Program-made: the position numbers and the translations under genes
Shown: positions 44,302-53,755 of the stretch, in pieces
Position numbering within the stretch: position 1 is the stretch's first letter
How the letters are laid out: each line of letters opens with the position of its first letter
Notes under the pieces: model-generated
Told to the model about the DNA's origin: nothing
The model's input: the letters and a program-made list of their open reading frames with translations, nothing else
The model's database searches: none
From: Mesorhizobium zhangyense
GTDB lineage: Bacteria > Pseudomonadota > Alphaproteobacteria > Rhizobiales > Rhizobiaceae
Reading direction: 5' to 3'
Length of the DNA stretch: 64,000 bases
Assembly (NCBI RefSeq): GCF_011045115.1
Contig: NZ_JAAKZG010000004.1
Location: 62,001-126,000, forward strand

Positions 44302-46117
44302 CGACATACTCCTGACGATGGAAACGGCGGACGGACGGCCGCGCGGCGCGCGCCCTGGCGGTGGCGGCTTCGTCGAGACGGTTTCCGGCGAGCACGACAC
44401 CATAGAGGCGCTCGGCAGCTTCGCGGCTGACATAGCCGCCAAGTACGTCCTCAACGACGGCTTCCGGCGAACGGTCGAAGGGATGGCCATGGCCGCCACC
44501 TCCTCCGGTTTCGATCCGCAGGATATCGCCGCGCACGAGGCGGTTGCCGTCCGACAGCGGCGCCAGCAGGCGTTCGCGCTCGGTGCCGGGATTGACCACG
44601 GCGCGGCCGGTGCCGCCGGACATGCCGCCGTCGATGCCCCATGGCGGGTTCTTCACGCTGTCGATGCGCACGGCAAGGATCGCGTCCTCGGCCATGACTT
44701 CGTATTCGCGGATGATCCCGCAGCCGCCGCGGAAACGGCCGGCTCCACCGGAATCCTCGACAACGCCATAGTGCCTCAGGCGAACCGGATAACCGACTTC
44801 GAGGAACTCGACCGGATAGTTCTCCTGCGCCACGAAATAGACCGCGTCGATGCCGTCGGAATCCGGCCGCGCGCCATAGCCGACACCGATACCGTCGGCG
44901 AGCAGGAAGCGCTCGAGATCGCCAGCCTCGTTGCGGAAATTGCCGCGCATGATGCTGATGACATAGGCGGAATTGGCCGCCGGCGCGCCGCCGCCGGCAA
45001 CATTGACCAGACCGTTCATGGCCGAGATGACGCGCATCGTGGTCAGGCCGCGCATGCCGAGCGGCGCGGGAAAACGCGGCGCCAGGAATGAGCCCTCGCG
45101 CAGGCGCACTTCATCGATGGCGTTGGGGCCGCCGGCATTGCAGACCTGCCCCGGGTCGCCGCCGAGATAATAAAGCCCCAACGCCATGCCGGGCACGCCC
45201 GGATTCATCAGATAGTTTACCGGTCCCGGCGCCTGGTCGTCGCTTTCCGTGGCGTCGAAAATGAAGCGATCCTCGCTATCTTCGCCCGCCTCGCGCGTCA
45301 GCGCGAAGCGCATCTTGAACGGGCCGTTGCCGTGACCGTCGCCGTCGATCGCGTCGGTGAAGCGGTGGGTGCCGTAGTCGAAGGTTTCGGCCAGCTTGGA
45401 GCGGACGAGACGGCGTGTGCGGGCTAGCAGTTGCGAGAAGGCGTCGGAGACGACTTCCGCGCTGAACCTGTCCAGGATTTCGCCGACACGCTTCACGCCG
45501 AGATCGACGCTTGCCATCAGCGCGCGCATGTCGCCATTGCTCTGCGCGGGAAAGCGCGAATTGCGATGGAAGATCGCGAGCGTCGCCTCATTGGTCTTGC
45601 CCTCGTCGACCAGCTTGGTGACGGGAATGATGATGCCTTCCTGGAAGATTTCGGTGGCGTCCGGGCTGATCGAACCCGGCCGGATGCCGCCGATGTCGGC
45701 AAAATGCGCCCAGCTCATGACGAAGGCGCAGCGCTTGCCGTCCTTGAAGACGGGCGCCAGCAGTACCTGGTCGTTGGAATGCGAAACCGCGCCGCGCGAG
45801 CCGTAGCAGTCATTGTACCAGTAGAGATCGCCAGGCTTCATCGTGTCGGCGGGAAAGCTTTCGAAGACCGGGCTCGTCATGTCGCCGAAGATCGGCACCA
45901 TCGAGCCGACTGCCATCACACCGTTCTCGTCAAAGAGCGCGGTATAAAAATCCTTCTTCTCGCGGATGAACGCCGAAATGGCCGTGCGCTCCAGAAGCGC
46001 CTCCATCTCCGATTGCGCCGCAGCGATCGCGCCTCTGATGATTTCCAGCGAAACCGGATCGCAGAGCGGCTCTTCGGCGGCTCCCGAAGGAGGAGCGTTG
46101 GTGATGGATTGAAGCAT
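44288..46117 (-). CDS. hyuB: Hydantoinase/oxoprolinase, HyuB family
   Basis: 609 aa partner of HyuA. LCDPVSLEIIRGAIAAAQSEM near the N-terminus, AIFHRNSRFPAQSNGDMRA, PGGRGAGR-like VVEDSGGAGRFRGGCG and the glycine-rich ETGGGGGHGHPFDR near residue 540 are typical. ATG 46117 has GAGAGAA upstream; an ATG 24 nt earlier (MSIFKRES) is a possible longer start. Same operon as the dipeptide-type transporter. Confidence 0.87.
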   Translation of the reverse strand: MLQSITNAPPSGAAEEPLCDPVSLEIIRGAIAAAQSEMEALLERTAISAFIREKKDFYTALFDENGVMAVGSMVPIFGDMTSPVFESFPADTMKPGDLYWYNDCYGSRGAVSHSNDQVLLAPVFKDGKRCAFVMSWAHFADIGGIRPGSISPDATEIFQEGIIIPVTKLVDEGKTNEATLAIFHRNSRFPAQSNGDMRALMASVDLGVKRVGEILDRFSAEVVSDAFSQLLARTRRLVRSKLAETFDYGTHRFTDAIDGDGHGNGPFKMRFALTREAGEDSEDRFIFDATESDDQAPGPVNYLMNPGVPGMALGLYYLGGDPGQVCNAGGPNAIDEVRLREGSFLAPRFPAPLGMRGLTTMRVISAMNGLVNVAGGGAPAANSAYVISIMRGNFRNEAGDLERFLLADGIGVGYGARPDSDGIDAVYFVAQENYPVEFLEVGYPVRLRHYGVVEDSGGAGRFRGGCGIIREYEVMAEDAILAVRIDSVKNPPWGIDGGMSGGTGRAVVNPGTERERLLAPLSDGNRLVRGDILRIETGGGGGHGHPFDRSPEAVVEDVLGGYVSREAAERLYGVVLAGNRLDEAATARARAARPSVRRFHRQEYVDVLA

Positions 46118-46154
46118 GGATTCTCTCTTGAAAATACTCATTTGCGGTCTTGGG

Positions 46155-47150
46155 CTAGATGGTGACGACGACGTTGCCGATGCTGCCGCGCTCGACATGC
46201 TCATGCGCGCTGGCGATATCGGCGAGCGCGTAAGCTCCAGCGATGGCGACCGAAAGCCGGCCGGCTGCCGCCAATTCGGCCAACATGGTCTCGCCGGACC
46301 GGCGCGCCTCGGCCGGGATGCAGAAGCCCTGTATGAACCGCAGGTTCGCACCCTTGTTGGCGAAGGCGTAGTAGGGAAGAACCGGCTCGGGATCGCTGCT
46401 GGAAGAATAGGAGGCGATGGTGCCGTTGAGCTTCAGCATGGCGATGTCGCTCTTATGGTTGGCGCCGAAATCGACTTCGACGATGCGATCGACGCCGGTG
46501 CCACCAGTCAATTCCAGCACACGCGCAACGACATCCTCGGCCTTGCGGTCGATCGTAGCAAAAGCGCCGGCCGTACTCGCATGGGCAGCCGCCGCTGCGT
46601 TGCCGACCGTGCCGATGACACGCGCGCCGCCGGCGACGGCGAGTTGCACGGCGAAATGGCCGACAGCACCTGCCGCGCCATTGACCAGGATCGTCTGTTC
46701 CTCGACCGGACCGTCCGAGAAGATCGCCCGGTGCGCGGTCATCGCCGGCACACCCAGGCAAGCGCCCGCTTCAAAGGACAGCGCATCGTCAAGCCTGACG
46801 GCCTGTCCGGCGGGGATGGCGACCAGTTCGGCAGCCGTCCCAAAAGCGCGGCCGGCAGTGCCGTAGCCGCCTTGCGCATTGTAGAGCCATACGCGTTCAC
46901 TGATGCGCGATCGGGCAACGCCTTCGCCGACCTCGACGATCTCGCCCGCACCATCGGTGTGAGGTACGACGAGCGGGTGCTCCATCATCATGCCGCGCCA
47001 GCCCGCCCGCCGCTTGACGTCGGCAGGATTGATACCGGAGGCGCGAACCCGCACCAGAACCTCACCGGCGGCGGGGTGTGGATAGGGTTGGTCACCGGTT
47101 GCGAGAACGTCTCGCGCGGGTCCGGTACGGGTATAGAAGGCGGCAAGCAT
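46155..47150 (-). CDS. Medium-chain dehydrogenase/reductase (zinc-less quinone oxidoreductase-like)
   Basis: 331 aa. GroES-like N-terminal domain with ASGINPADVKRRAG, then Rossmann domain with VNGAAGAVGHFAVQLA near residue 155. The structural and catalytic Zn cysteines of classic alcohol dehydrogenases are absent, which fits the quinone oxidoreductase branch. Located between the ABC ATPase and HyuB. Its step in the pathway is not evident; reduction of an enone or aldehyde is possible. Confidence 0.82.
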   Translation of the reverse strand: MLAAFYTRTGPARDVLATGDQPYPHPAAGEVLVRVRASGINPADVKRRAGWRGMMMEHPLVVPHTDGAGEIVEVGEGVARSRISERVWLYNAQGGYGTAGRAFGTAAELVAIPAGQAVRLDDALSFEAGACLGVPAMTAHRAIFSDGPVEEQTILVNGAAGAVGHFAVQLAVAGGARVIGTVGNAAAAAHASTAGAFATIDRKAEDVVARVLELTGGTGVDRIVEVDFGANHKSDIAMLKLNGTIASYSSSSDPEPVLPYYAFANKGANLRFIQGFCIPAEARRSGETMLAELAAAGRLSVAIAGAYALADIASAHEHVERGSIGNVVVTI

Positions 47151-47185
47151 TGTGTTCGTCCTTGGGCCTCAGGCTGAGCGCCCGT

Positions 47186-48178
47186 TCAAAAGAGATGGCA
47201 GGCGACCTTGCGCGTTCCTATCTGCCGCAATTGCGGCACCTCGCTGGCGCAGCGATCGAAGGCGCGCGGACAGCGATCGCGGAAGACGCAGCCGGACGGC
47301 GGATTGCGCGGGTCGGGCGCGCCCCGGCCGATCGGCAGCGGATCGTGGCTCTGGTCGGGATGCGGCACCGGCACGGCGGCAACGAGCGCCTTGGCGTAGG
47401 GGTGAAGCGGCTCATGCACGATGTCCTCGGTCGGGCCATCTTCCATGATGCGTCCGAGATACATGACGATGGTGCGCTCGCAGACATAGCGGACCAGCGC
47501 CAGATCGTGGCTGATATAGATAGCCGTCAGCCCGAGCCGGTCGCGCACGTCGCGGAAGACGTTGAGCACGCCGGCGCGCACCGACACATCGAGCATCGAT
47601 ACCGGTTCGTCGGCCACCACGAAATCCGGCTGGAGGATCAACGCGCGCGCCATGACGACGCGCTGCAACTGTCCGCCCGACAGCTGGTGCGGATAACGGT
47701 CGAGGAATTGCGCCGGCTGCGGCAGCCGCACCAGCTCCAGCGCCGCGATGATCCGCGCCTCACGTTCGCCGGCGGGAATGCCGGCATTCTCCAGCGGCTC
47801 GGCCAGCGTGGCGCGAATGGTGAAGCGCGGGTTCACCGCATCGAACGGGTTCTGGAAGATGAGCTGGGCCTTGGCCCGGTAGCACTTCAGCGCGGCTCCC
47901 CTGAGGCCCGAGATGGGCTCGCCGGCAAAAACGATCTCGCCGCCGGTCGCATCTTCCAGTTTCATCAGCAGCCGCCCTATCGAGCTCTTGCCGCAACCGG
48001 ACTCGCCGAGCAGCCCGACGCTCTCGCCGCGGTGTATGTCGAAGGAAACGCCATCGACCGCCTTGACCACGGAGGAACGGCCGCGCAATGCCGACAGCGC
48101 ACCGCCAACACGGTAGTGGAGCTCGGCGCTGCGCAGCGAAACCAGCGGTTCGTTCGAATATGTCACGGCGGACCTCAT
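47186..48178 (-). CDS. Dipeptide-type ABC transporter ATPase (DppF-like)
   Basis: 330 aa. Walker [10 protein letters not shown] near residue 58, signature LSGGQLQR, Walker [13 protein letters not shown]-loop ISHDLALV; the C-terminal [14 protein letters not shown] Cys cluster is typical of oligopeptide ATPases. ATG 48178 overlaps the DppD stop (ATGA) and is preferred over an ATG 15 nt earlier. Pairs with DppD below the permeases for the importer whose binding protein is at 51172. Confidence 0.87.
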   Translation of the reverse strand: MRSAVTYSNEPLVSLRSAELHYRVGGALSALRGRSSVVKAVDGVSFDIHRGESVGLLGESGCGKSSIGRLLMKLEDATGGEIVFAGEPISGLRGAALKCYRAKAQLIFQNPFDAVNPRFTIRATLAEPLENAGIPAGEREARIIAALELVRLPQPAQFLDRYPHQLSGGQLQRVVMARALILQPDFVVADEPVSMLDVSVRAGVLNVFRDVRDRLGLTAIYISHDLALVRYVCERTIVMYLGRIMEDGPTEDIVHEPLHPYAKALVAAVPVPHPDQSHDPLPIGRGAPDPRNPPSGCVFRDRCPRAFDRCASEVPQLRQIGTRKVACHLF

Positions 48179-49194
48179 GCGTGTGCCAGCCATGTTTCGG
48201 TCCGGGCAGCGATTTCGCGCAGGACTGGTGCCTCACTGGCGCGATGGCAGGCGACGCGATGGTCCGGCACAATCTCCGCCAATGGCGGCGATTCTGTCGA
48301 GCATACCTCGATCGAAAACGGACAACGCGGTGCGAAACGGCAGCCGGGCGGCGGCTCGGCAAGATTTGGCGGCGCGCCGTCGATGGGGGTCAGCGTGCCC
48401 GAGGCAGCACCCGCCAGATCGGGGAAGGCGTTGCGCAGGCCCATCGTATAGGGATGGGCGGGCCGTGTGAGCACACCCGCCATCGGGCCGGCCTCGGCGA
48501 CGCGCCCTGCATACATGACGACGGTGCGGTCGCAGATATAGGCGACGACGGAAATGTCGTGCGTGACCAGGATGACCGAGATGCCGAGCATCGTCTGCAA
48601 TTCGCGCAGCTGGTCGAGGATCTGCCGCTGCACGATCACGTCGAGTGCTGTGACCGGCTCATCGGCAATCACCAGCTTGGGGTTGAGCGCCAGTGCCAGC
48701 GCTATCGCCACGCGCTGACGCATACCGCCGGAAAACTGATGCGGATAATCGCGCAGCCGCCCTTTTTCGATGCCGACCATTTCAAACAAGGACTCGCAGC
48801 GCATGCGCGCTTCGCGTGCACTCAGACCGCCGCGGCGGCGGAGCACTTCGTTGAGTTGGTATTCGACGGTGTAGACCGGATCGAGCGAGTTCATCGCACT
48901 TTGCGGGATGAAAGCGATATCGCGCCAGCGCAGAGCGTTCATCTGCCGCTCGGGGATGGCAGCGATATCTTTGCCGTCGAAAAGGATCTGGCCGCCGGTG
49001 ATCCTCGCATTGTCGGCGATCACCCGCGTCAGGGCACGCGCCACGGTGGTCTTGCCGCAGCCGGATTCGCCCACAAGCCCGACGATGGAACCACGCGGAA
49101 CGTCGAAGCTTGCGCCGTCGACGGCATCGATATGGCCGTTGCCGACCCTGTAGCTGACCTTGAGGTCGCGCACGGAAAGCAGGTTGGCAGTCAT
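48175..49194 (-). CDS. Dipeptide-type ABC transporter ATPase (DppD-like)
   Basis: 339 aa. Walker [10 protein letters not shown] near residue 42, [13 protein letters not shown]-loop, FSGGMRQR signature, [11 protein letters not shown] Walker B and VTHDISVV. C-terminal [14 protein letters not shown] cluster as in oligopeptide systems. ATG overlaps the DppC stop (ATGA), consistent with strict co-translation of the four transporter subunits. Confidence 0.88.
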   Translation of the reverse strand: MTANLLSVRDLKVSYRVGNGHIDAVDGASFDVPRGSIVGLVGESGCGKTTVARALTRVIADNARITGGQILFDGKDIAAIPERQMNALRWRDIAFIPQSAMNSLDPVYTVEYQLNEVLRRRGGLSAREARMRCESLFEMVGIEKGRLRDYPHQFSGGMRQRVAIALALALNPKLVIADEPVTALDVIVQRQILDQLRELQTMLGISVILVTHDISVVAYICDRTVVMYAGRVAEAGPMAGVLTRPAHPYTMGLRNAFPDLAGAASGTLTPIDGAPPNLAEPPPGCRFAPRCPFSIEVCSTESPPLAEIVPDHRVACHRASEAPVLREIAARTETWLAHA

Positions 49195-50087
49195 CGACCC
49201 AACTTCGGAAAAAGGAGGTTTTCATAACCCCGCGTGATGAAGAACCCGGCGGAGACGACGAGGATGATGCAGATGCCCGGCGGCACGAACCAGTAGTAGG
49301 CCTGCTTGGCGAGAGCCTGGCTGGCGAAGGCATCCTGCAGCATATAGCCCCAGCTTATCGACTGCGGATCGCCAAAGCCGAGAAAGGAGATCGACGCCTC
49401 GGTCAGGATCGCCCAGCCGATCGCGATCGATCCATAGAGGAAAGACAGCGGCAGGATGTTGGGTGCGATATGGCGCAGGATGATCTTGAGATCAGACGAT
49501 CCGCACACACGCGCCGCATCAACATAGCCGCGCGAGCGCAGTGTCAGCACCTGGCTTCGGATCACGCGTCCCGTGTCGCGCCAGAGCACCAGCGCCATCG
49601 CCAGCACCACGTTCCAGATCGAGGGCTCCAGAAACGCCGCCAGCACAATGACGAACGGCAAAAAGGGAATGCCGAAGGCAATATCCGCCAGCCGCATCAG
49701 CACCGCATCGACCCAGCCGCCGAAATAACCCGAGACCAGCCCGACGACCGAGCCGATCAAAGCGACCATGAAAGCCGCCGTGATGCCGATGATGAGTGCC
49801 GAGCGCGTGCCATAGACGATCTGCGAGAAGATATCGCGGCCGAGGCTCGTCGTGCCGAGAATAAAGCCCTGCTCGCCGGGACGCAGGTCGGAGGCAAGCT
49901 CATATTCGGGCGTGTAGAGTATCTCCGTCGGGTCGTATGGTGCGATCGCGTCGGCAAAGATCGCGGTCAGGAGGAAGGTCGCGTAGACGGCCAGACCGAA
50001 GACGGCAAAGGGGTCGCTGAGCGGCAGCTTGAGACTGCGAAACATGCGGCCGACGAGGCCGGGTTTCTGAAGTGCGAGATCATGCAT
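49191..50087 (-). CDS. Dipeptide-type ABC permease (DppC-like)
   Basis: 298 aa inner-membrane permease. FADAIAPYDPTEI, LGTTSLGRDIFSQIVYGTRSAL fingerprint near residues 75-100, and EAA loop YVDAARVCGSSDLKIILRHIAPN. ATG 50087 (MHDLALQ) has GAGGA 6 nt upstream and overlaps the DppB end by 8 nt; a TTG 18 nt earlier is a weaker start. Confidence 0.87.
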   Translation of the reverse strand: MHDLALQKPGLVGRMFRSLKLPLSDPFAVFGLAVYATFLLTAIFADAIAPYDPTEILYTPEYELASDLRPGEQGFILGTTSLGRDIFSQIVYGTRSALIIGITAAFMVALIGSVVGLVSGYFGGWVDAVLMRLADIAFGIPFLPFVIVLAAFLEPSIWNVVLAMALVLWRDTGRVIRSQVLTLRSRGYVDAARVCGSSDLKIILRHIAPNILPLSFLYGSIAIGWAILTEASISFLGFGDPQSISWGYMLQDAFASQALAKQAYYWFVPPGICIILVVSAGFFITRGYENLLFPKLGR

Positions 50088-51057
50088 GGCTGATCCTCGG
50101 GTCAAGCAGGGCGTAAAGCATATCGGCGATGAGGTTCATCAAGATCACGACGACGGCGATCATCAGGAACGCACCCTGGGCGAGCGGGTAGTCTGAAGCC
50201 GAGACGGCATTGACCAGTTCACGGCCCAGCCCCGGCCAGGAAAAAATCGACTCTACAACGACATTGCCCTGCAGCTGATAGCCGACCGCAATCGCGAATG
50301 AGGTCATGACCGGCAAGAGCGCATTGCGCGCGGCATGGCGCACAACCACGGTCCAGTTGGACAGGCCCTTGATGCGTGCCATGGTGACGAAGTCCTCCTT
50401 CATCACATCGAGCATGTTGGAGCGCATCAGCAGCAGCGGAAGGCCCTGGCTGTATATCGCCAGCGTCAGCGCTGGCAGTGCAAGGTAGCTCAGGAAATCG
50501 CGCGAGGTGTAAAGCGCCCAGAGGCTGTCATAATCGGCGCCGGCCGGCCGCGTGCCGCCCGCCGGAAACCAACCGAGCCAGAAGGAAAAGACCGCGAGCA
50601 ACACCATGCCCAGCCAGAATTCAGGCATGGCGCGCGTCATCAACACCAGCGGTATGGCCGCGTTTTCCACCGCGCTTCCGCGCCGCCAAGCAAGATAGGC
50701 TCCGGCAAGGATGCCAAACGCATAGGCAACGAAGAGCGACGAGAAAGTGAGAATGAGCGTGTTGGGCAGCAGCGCAAAAATGCGCTCGGCAACCGGCTCG
50801 CGGTAGCGAAAACTCTGGCCCAGCTCTCCCTGCAGGAGATTGCCGAGATAGATGAAATACTGTTCCCACAAAGGCTTATCCAGTCCGAACTGGGCCATCA
50901 GCGCCTGCTGCTGCTCGACGGTGAAAGTCGGGTCGATATAGGCCGCCATGGGGTTGCCCGGCATCAGGCGGAACATCAGGAAAAGTATCGTGACGACCGC
51001 CCACAGCACCAGGGCAAGCTGAAGCGTTCGGCTGGCCACCGCCTTCAGATGGGACAT
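50080..51057 (-). CDS. Dipeptide-type ABC permease (DppB-like)
   Basis: 325 aa inner-membrane permease. LQLALVLWAVVTILFLMFRLMPGNP is the N-terminal helix and PGNP variant of the PGDP motif; EAA loop FVTMARIKGLSNWTVVVRHAARN; C-terminus NLIADMLYALLDPRI. Start MSHLKAVASR has AAGGA about 10 nt upstream. Separated from the binding-protein gene by 114 nt containing two hairpins. Confidence 0.87.
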   Translation of the reverse strand: MSHLKAVASRTLQLALVLWAVVTILFLMFRLMPGNPMAAYIDPTFTVEQQQALMAQFGLDKPLWEQYFIYLGNLLQGELGQSFRYREPVAERIFALLPNTLILTFSSLFVAYAFGILAGAYLAWRRGSAVENAAIPLVLMTRAMPEFWLGMVLLAVFSFWLGWFPAGGTRPAGADYDSLWALYTSRDFLSYLALPALTLAIYSQGLPLLLMRSNMLDVMKEDFVTMARIKGLSNWTVVVRHAARNALLPVMTSFAIAVGYQLQGNVVVESIFSWPGLGRELVNAVSASDYPLAQGAFLMIAVVVILMNLIADMLYALLDPRISHA

Positions 51058-51073
51058 GAATTCATATTCCTTG

Positions 51074-51163
51074 ACCTGACATGAAACGGGATGAACTGCA
51101 TTCCATGTCAGGTTCTTCAAATGAGTCCGGGAAGGGCGGCGCGGCGCATATCCGGCGCGCCGC
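51074..51163 (-). promoter_or_regulatory. Two stem-loops between binding-protein and permease genes
   Basis: Inverted repeat ACCTGACATG ... CATGTCAGGT (51074-51083 / 51104-51113, 20-nt loop) and a GC-rich one GCGGCGCG ... CGCGCCGC (51136-51143 / 51156-51163). Such structures commonly raise binding-protein mRNA over permease mRNA. The first lies 17 nt from the DppB start and could also affect its translation. Confidence 0.5.
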
Positions 51164-51171
51164 TCTGCAAC

Positions 51172-52827
51172 CTATTTCGCCAGCGTTTCCTTGGTGTCGC
51201 CGGGATAGTGCAGCTTTCCGCCATCAAGCGTGTAGCCTGCTTCCTCGAGCATCCCGGCTGCAACATCGTGGCCGGTCTTAAGTTCGGCCAATGTCTTGGG
51301 ATCGTACCAGAATTCGAGCGATGGCGAGATGACCGAGTTTGACGGCACGGCAAAGCCGCGATAGGCGGCATTGACGATCAGCCGGCGATCGACGGCAGCC
51401 GACAGGGCACGGCGGAACGCCACATCGTTGAACGGGGGACGGCGTTCGTTGAAGGCGACATAGCGGAAGCCCATCTCGACGGTCGACACGACCTCGAGGT
51501 CGCCATCCTGCTTGGCCGCATCAATCAGGACTTTAGGATCACCCGAGAACTCGCCGAGAAAGTTAAGTTCGCCAGAACGCAGCATGCCGAGGGCTGCCTC
51601 GACATTCGGCACGATGCGCAGGATCCAACGGTCGGCCTTGGGCGCATTGAAATGCTCCTTGTTGGCGCTGAGCACGATCTCCTCATTGGTCAGCCAACGT
51701 TCGAACTTGTACGGGCCGGAACCGATCGGCGTCTTTTCCTGATAGCTTTCGGCGTTCGCCTCCTTGGTCTTCAGGTCCTCGATGATCGGCTCCCAAACAT
51801 GCTTGGGTATGAGGTTGACCTTGGCAAGGCTGGAGGTGACGAAGGATGCGGCCGGTTTCTTGAGCGTGAAGGTGATGACCTGCCCATCGATCGCGATGCT
51901 TTCGATGTTGCTGCCGAACGGCGCATACATCGGCGCCTCACCACTGACGATCGCCTCGAATGAGAATTTCACGTCCTCGGGCGTGACCGGCTTGCCGTCA
52001 TGCCACTTCATGCCTTCGCGCAGCTTGACCGCGACGGTCTTGTCGCCCTTCCATTCGTAGCTTTCGGCTGCCCATGCCTTCGGCAGGCCATCCGGCCCGA
52101 CGCGAATGAGCCGGTCATAGACCAGTTCGAACACCCAGCTGTCGACACCGCCGGAGATATAGAGCGGGTTGATGGCCTTAACATTGTCGCTCGAGTTGAG
52201 GACGATGTCCTTCTTTTCGCCCAGAGGTTCAAGCGCCATGAAGGTCCAGGTGTTGCGGATGCCGATGCCGCTCTGGTCGACGATGGACTCCGGCTTCCAC
52301 ACGGTCTTGTCGAAGGCAAAGGTCTGCTTGGGGTGGACCAGCATCATGTTGGGCTGGTCGCGGGCAAGCAGTTCCTGCGCCTCGAACACCATCGCCTTGC
52401 GCTTTTCCGGATCGATCTCACCGCGCTGCGCCTCGGCCACCGCATCATACTCCGGGTTCTGGTAGCCGATGAAGTTGTAGCCCTTCTCTGCCGTCGAGGA
52501 ATGGAACAGGTTGTAGATGATCTCATCGGGATCAGAACGCTCCGGACGGCCAACCATCTGCCAGGCGGTCGAGTCCCAGTCCGCGCGCTGGTACCAGACG
52601 ACATCCGACATCTGCTCCCACGGCATGACCCGGACGTTTACAGTGAGACCAAGCTTGCGCCATTCCTGGGCAATGAGCTGGATTGACTGGAATTCCTGCG
52701 GCTGGGATGCCTGCGGACGGCTTAATATTTCAATGGTTCGGATGGGATCACCGGCCATCGCCGGCGAAGCGGCGGCGGCAAGCGCCAGAAACGCAGTCGC
52801 CATGACCGCCCTACAGGTGGATTTCAT
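51172..52827 (-). CDS. ABC transporter substrate-binding protein family 5, apparently circularly permuted
   Basis: 551 aa exported binding protein with a Sec signal (1-25, SPAMAGD). The order of family motifs is rearranged. Residues about 30-198 (IQLIAQEWRKLGLTVNVRV, W70, SDPDEI, YQNPEYD, QELLARDQPNMMLVHP) correspond to the lobe that is normally C-terminal. Residues about 206-551 (LVYDRLIRVGPDGLPKAWAA, KLREGMKWHDGKPVTPEDV, IGSGPYKFERW 368-378, VDRRLIVNAAYRG, AGMLEEAGY 524-532) are the normally N-terminal two thirds, and the protein ends where the canonical one would continue. The signal peptide precedes the moved lobe, so the arrangement is real rather than an assembly join. Strong GAGGAG site precedes the ATG. 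Ligand probably a hydantoin, N-carbamoyl amino acid or peptide. Confidence 0.85.
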   Translation of the reverse strand: MKSTCRAVMATAFLALAAAASPAMAGDPIRTIEILSRPQASQPQEFQSIQLIAQEWRKLGLTVNVRVMPWEQMSDVVWYQRADWDSTAWQMVGRPERSDPDEIIYNLFHSSTAEKGYNFIGYQNPEYDAVAEAQRGEIDPEKRKAMVFEAQELLARDQPNMMLVHPKQTFAFDKTVWKPESIVDQSGIGIRNTWTFMALEPLGEKKDIVLNSSDNVKAINPLYISGGVDSWVFELVYDRLIRVGPDGLPKAWAAESYEWKGDKTVAVKLREGMKWHDGKPVTPEDVKFSFEAIVSGEAPMYAPFGSNIESIAIDGQVITFTLKKPAASFVTSSLAKVNLIPKHVWEPIIEDLKTKEANAESYQEKTPIGSGPYKFERWLTNEEIVLSANKEHFNAPKADRWILRIVPNVEAALGMLRSGELNFLGEFSGDPKVLIDAAKQDGDLEVVSTVEMGFRYVAFNERRPPFNDVAFRRALSAAVDRRLIVNAAYRGFAVPSNSVISPSLEFWYDPKTLAELKTGHDVAAGMLEEAGYTLDGGKLHYPGDTKETLAK

Positions 52828-52875
52828 GCTTATTCTCCTCTGGAGTGGTTTCTTGTTTTCTAGTTGGCGCCCGGC

Positions 52876-53631
52876 TCACGCCACGCGCATTGCCTCGAAA
52901 GACTGGCCAGCCAGCATTTTCGCAGGTGTGGGGAAAGCGGTTTTCGAATGGGAAAGCCCCATCGAAACCAGCATCTCAGCTTGTTTGAGCGCGGCCTTGC
53001 CGGCATTGACGGCAGGCGCCCCGACGGCTGCCGAAATCTCATCCGCAAGATCGAGAAAGGACATCGTCATGCAGCCGAAAAGAAAAGCGTCCGCGCGGTC
53101 CTGCTTCACGCACAGCTCAGCTACCGCGATGAGGCGTGCTTTCGTCTTCTCCGGATCCTTCATCAGCTCCAGCACGGGAATCCCGGTGGCGCGGACGGAG
53201 GCTAGCTTGTCACGGACGCCGGCCTTGTAGGCGAGCAGTTCCTGCCCGGCGATCAGACTGTCGAAAACGGTCAGGACGGAGAATTTGTGCCCAAGGCTCG
53301 CCGCGAGAAGGAGCGAGCTCTCGCACGGCCCAACGACGGGCATCGTCACGAGTTCGCGCGCCGCCTCAAGGCCCGGATCGCCGAAGCAACCGATGATGGC
53401 GGCGTCGAAGCCTTCCCGTTCGCACTTCATGATGAGGTCGATGGTTGCCGGAACGCAGAGCGCTTCCTCGTAGGCCGACTCGATCGATGCAGGTCCGTTT
53501 GGCACATCGACGACAGAGACCTCGGTTCCAGTGAAAGCCCAGGAGTTCAGCAGCGCCTCGCGCCTTCGCATCTCCTTGAGGCCCATCGGACCTTTCGACA
53601 TCGGACCAGGAACCACATAAGCGATGCGCAT
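52876..53631 (-). CDS. Asp/Glu/hydantoin racemase family protein
   Basis: 251 aa cofactor-independent racemase. The two catalytic cysteines are C82 in IIGCFGDPG and C187 in LFGCMTMSF, both in the expected positions. It would interconvert enantiomers of a hydantoin or of an acidic amino-acid derivative so that the stereospecific ring-opening enzymes can use both. 48 nt upstream of the binding-protein gene in the same direction; IclR palindrome site A lies 27 nt upstream of its ATG. Confidence 0.83.
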   Translation of the reverse strand: MRIAYVVPGPMSKGPMGLKEMRRREALLNSWAFTGTEVSVVDVPNGPASIESAYEEALCVPATIDLIMKCEREGFDAAIIGCFGDPGLEAARELVTMPVVGPCESSLLLAASLGHKFSVLTVFDSLIAGQELLAYKAGVRDKLASVRATGIPVLELMKDPEKTKARLIAVAELCVKQDRADAFLFGCMTMSFLDLADEISAAVGAPAVNAGKAALKQAEMLVSMGLSHSKTAFPTPAKMLAGQSFEAMRVA

Positions 53632-53657
53632 TGACGACCCCTCATTGTTTTATTAGA

Positions 53658-53672
53658 TGAAACACTGTTTCC
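53658..53672. promoter_or_regulatory. IclR palindrome, site A
   Basis: TGAAACA-C-TGTTTCC, 6 of 7 paired positions symmetric, in the 124-nt gap between the racemase gene and the divergent IclR gene. Same motif as site B at 54769; likely operator of the adjacent IclR protein. Confidence 0.6.
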
Positions 53673-53755
53673 GTTTCTAAATTGAGTAAATCACAAATCT
53701 GCAATATTGCAACAGCCGAACAGACAACGATAATCAACCAGGAGGATCGCCATCG

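Noticed and set aside
51172-52827. Possibility that the rearranged binding protein is a pseudogene or assembly artefact
   Set aside because: One continuous 551-codon frame with signal peptide, normal ribosome-binding site and conserved motifs in both segments; a misjoin would not be expected to keep frame and signal.
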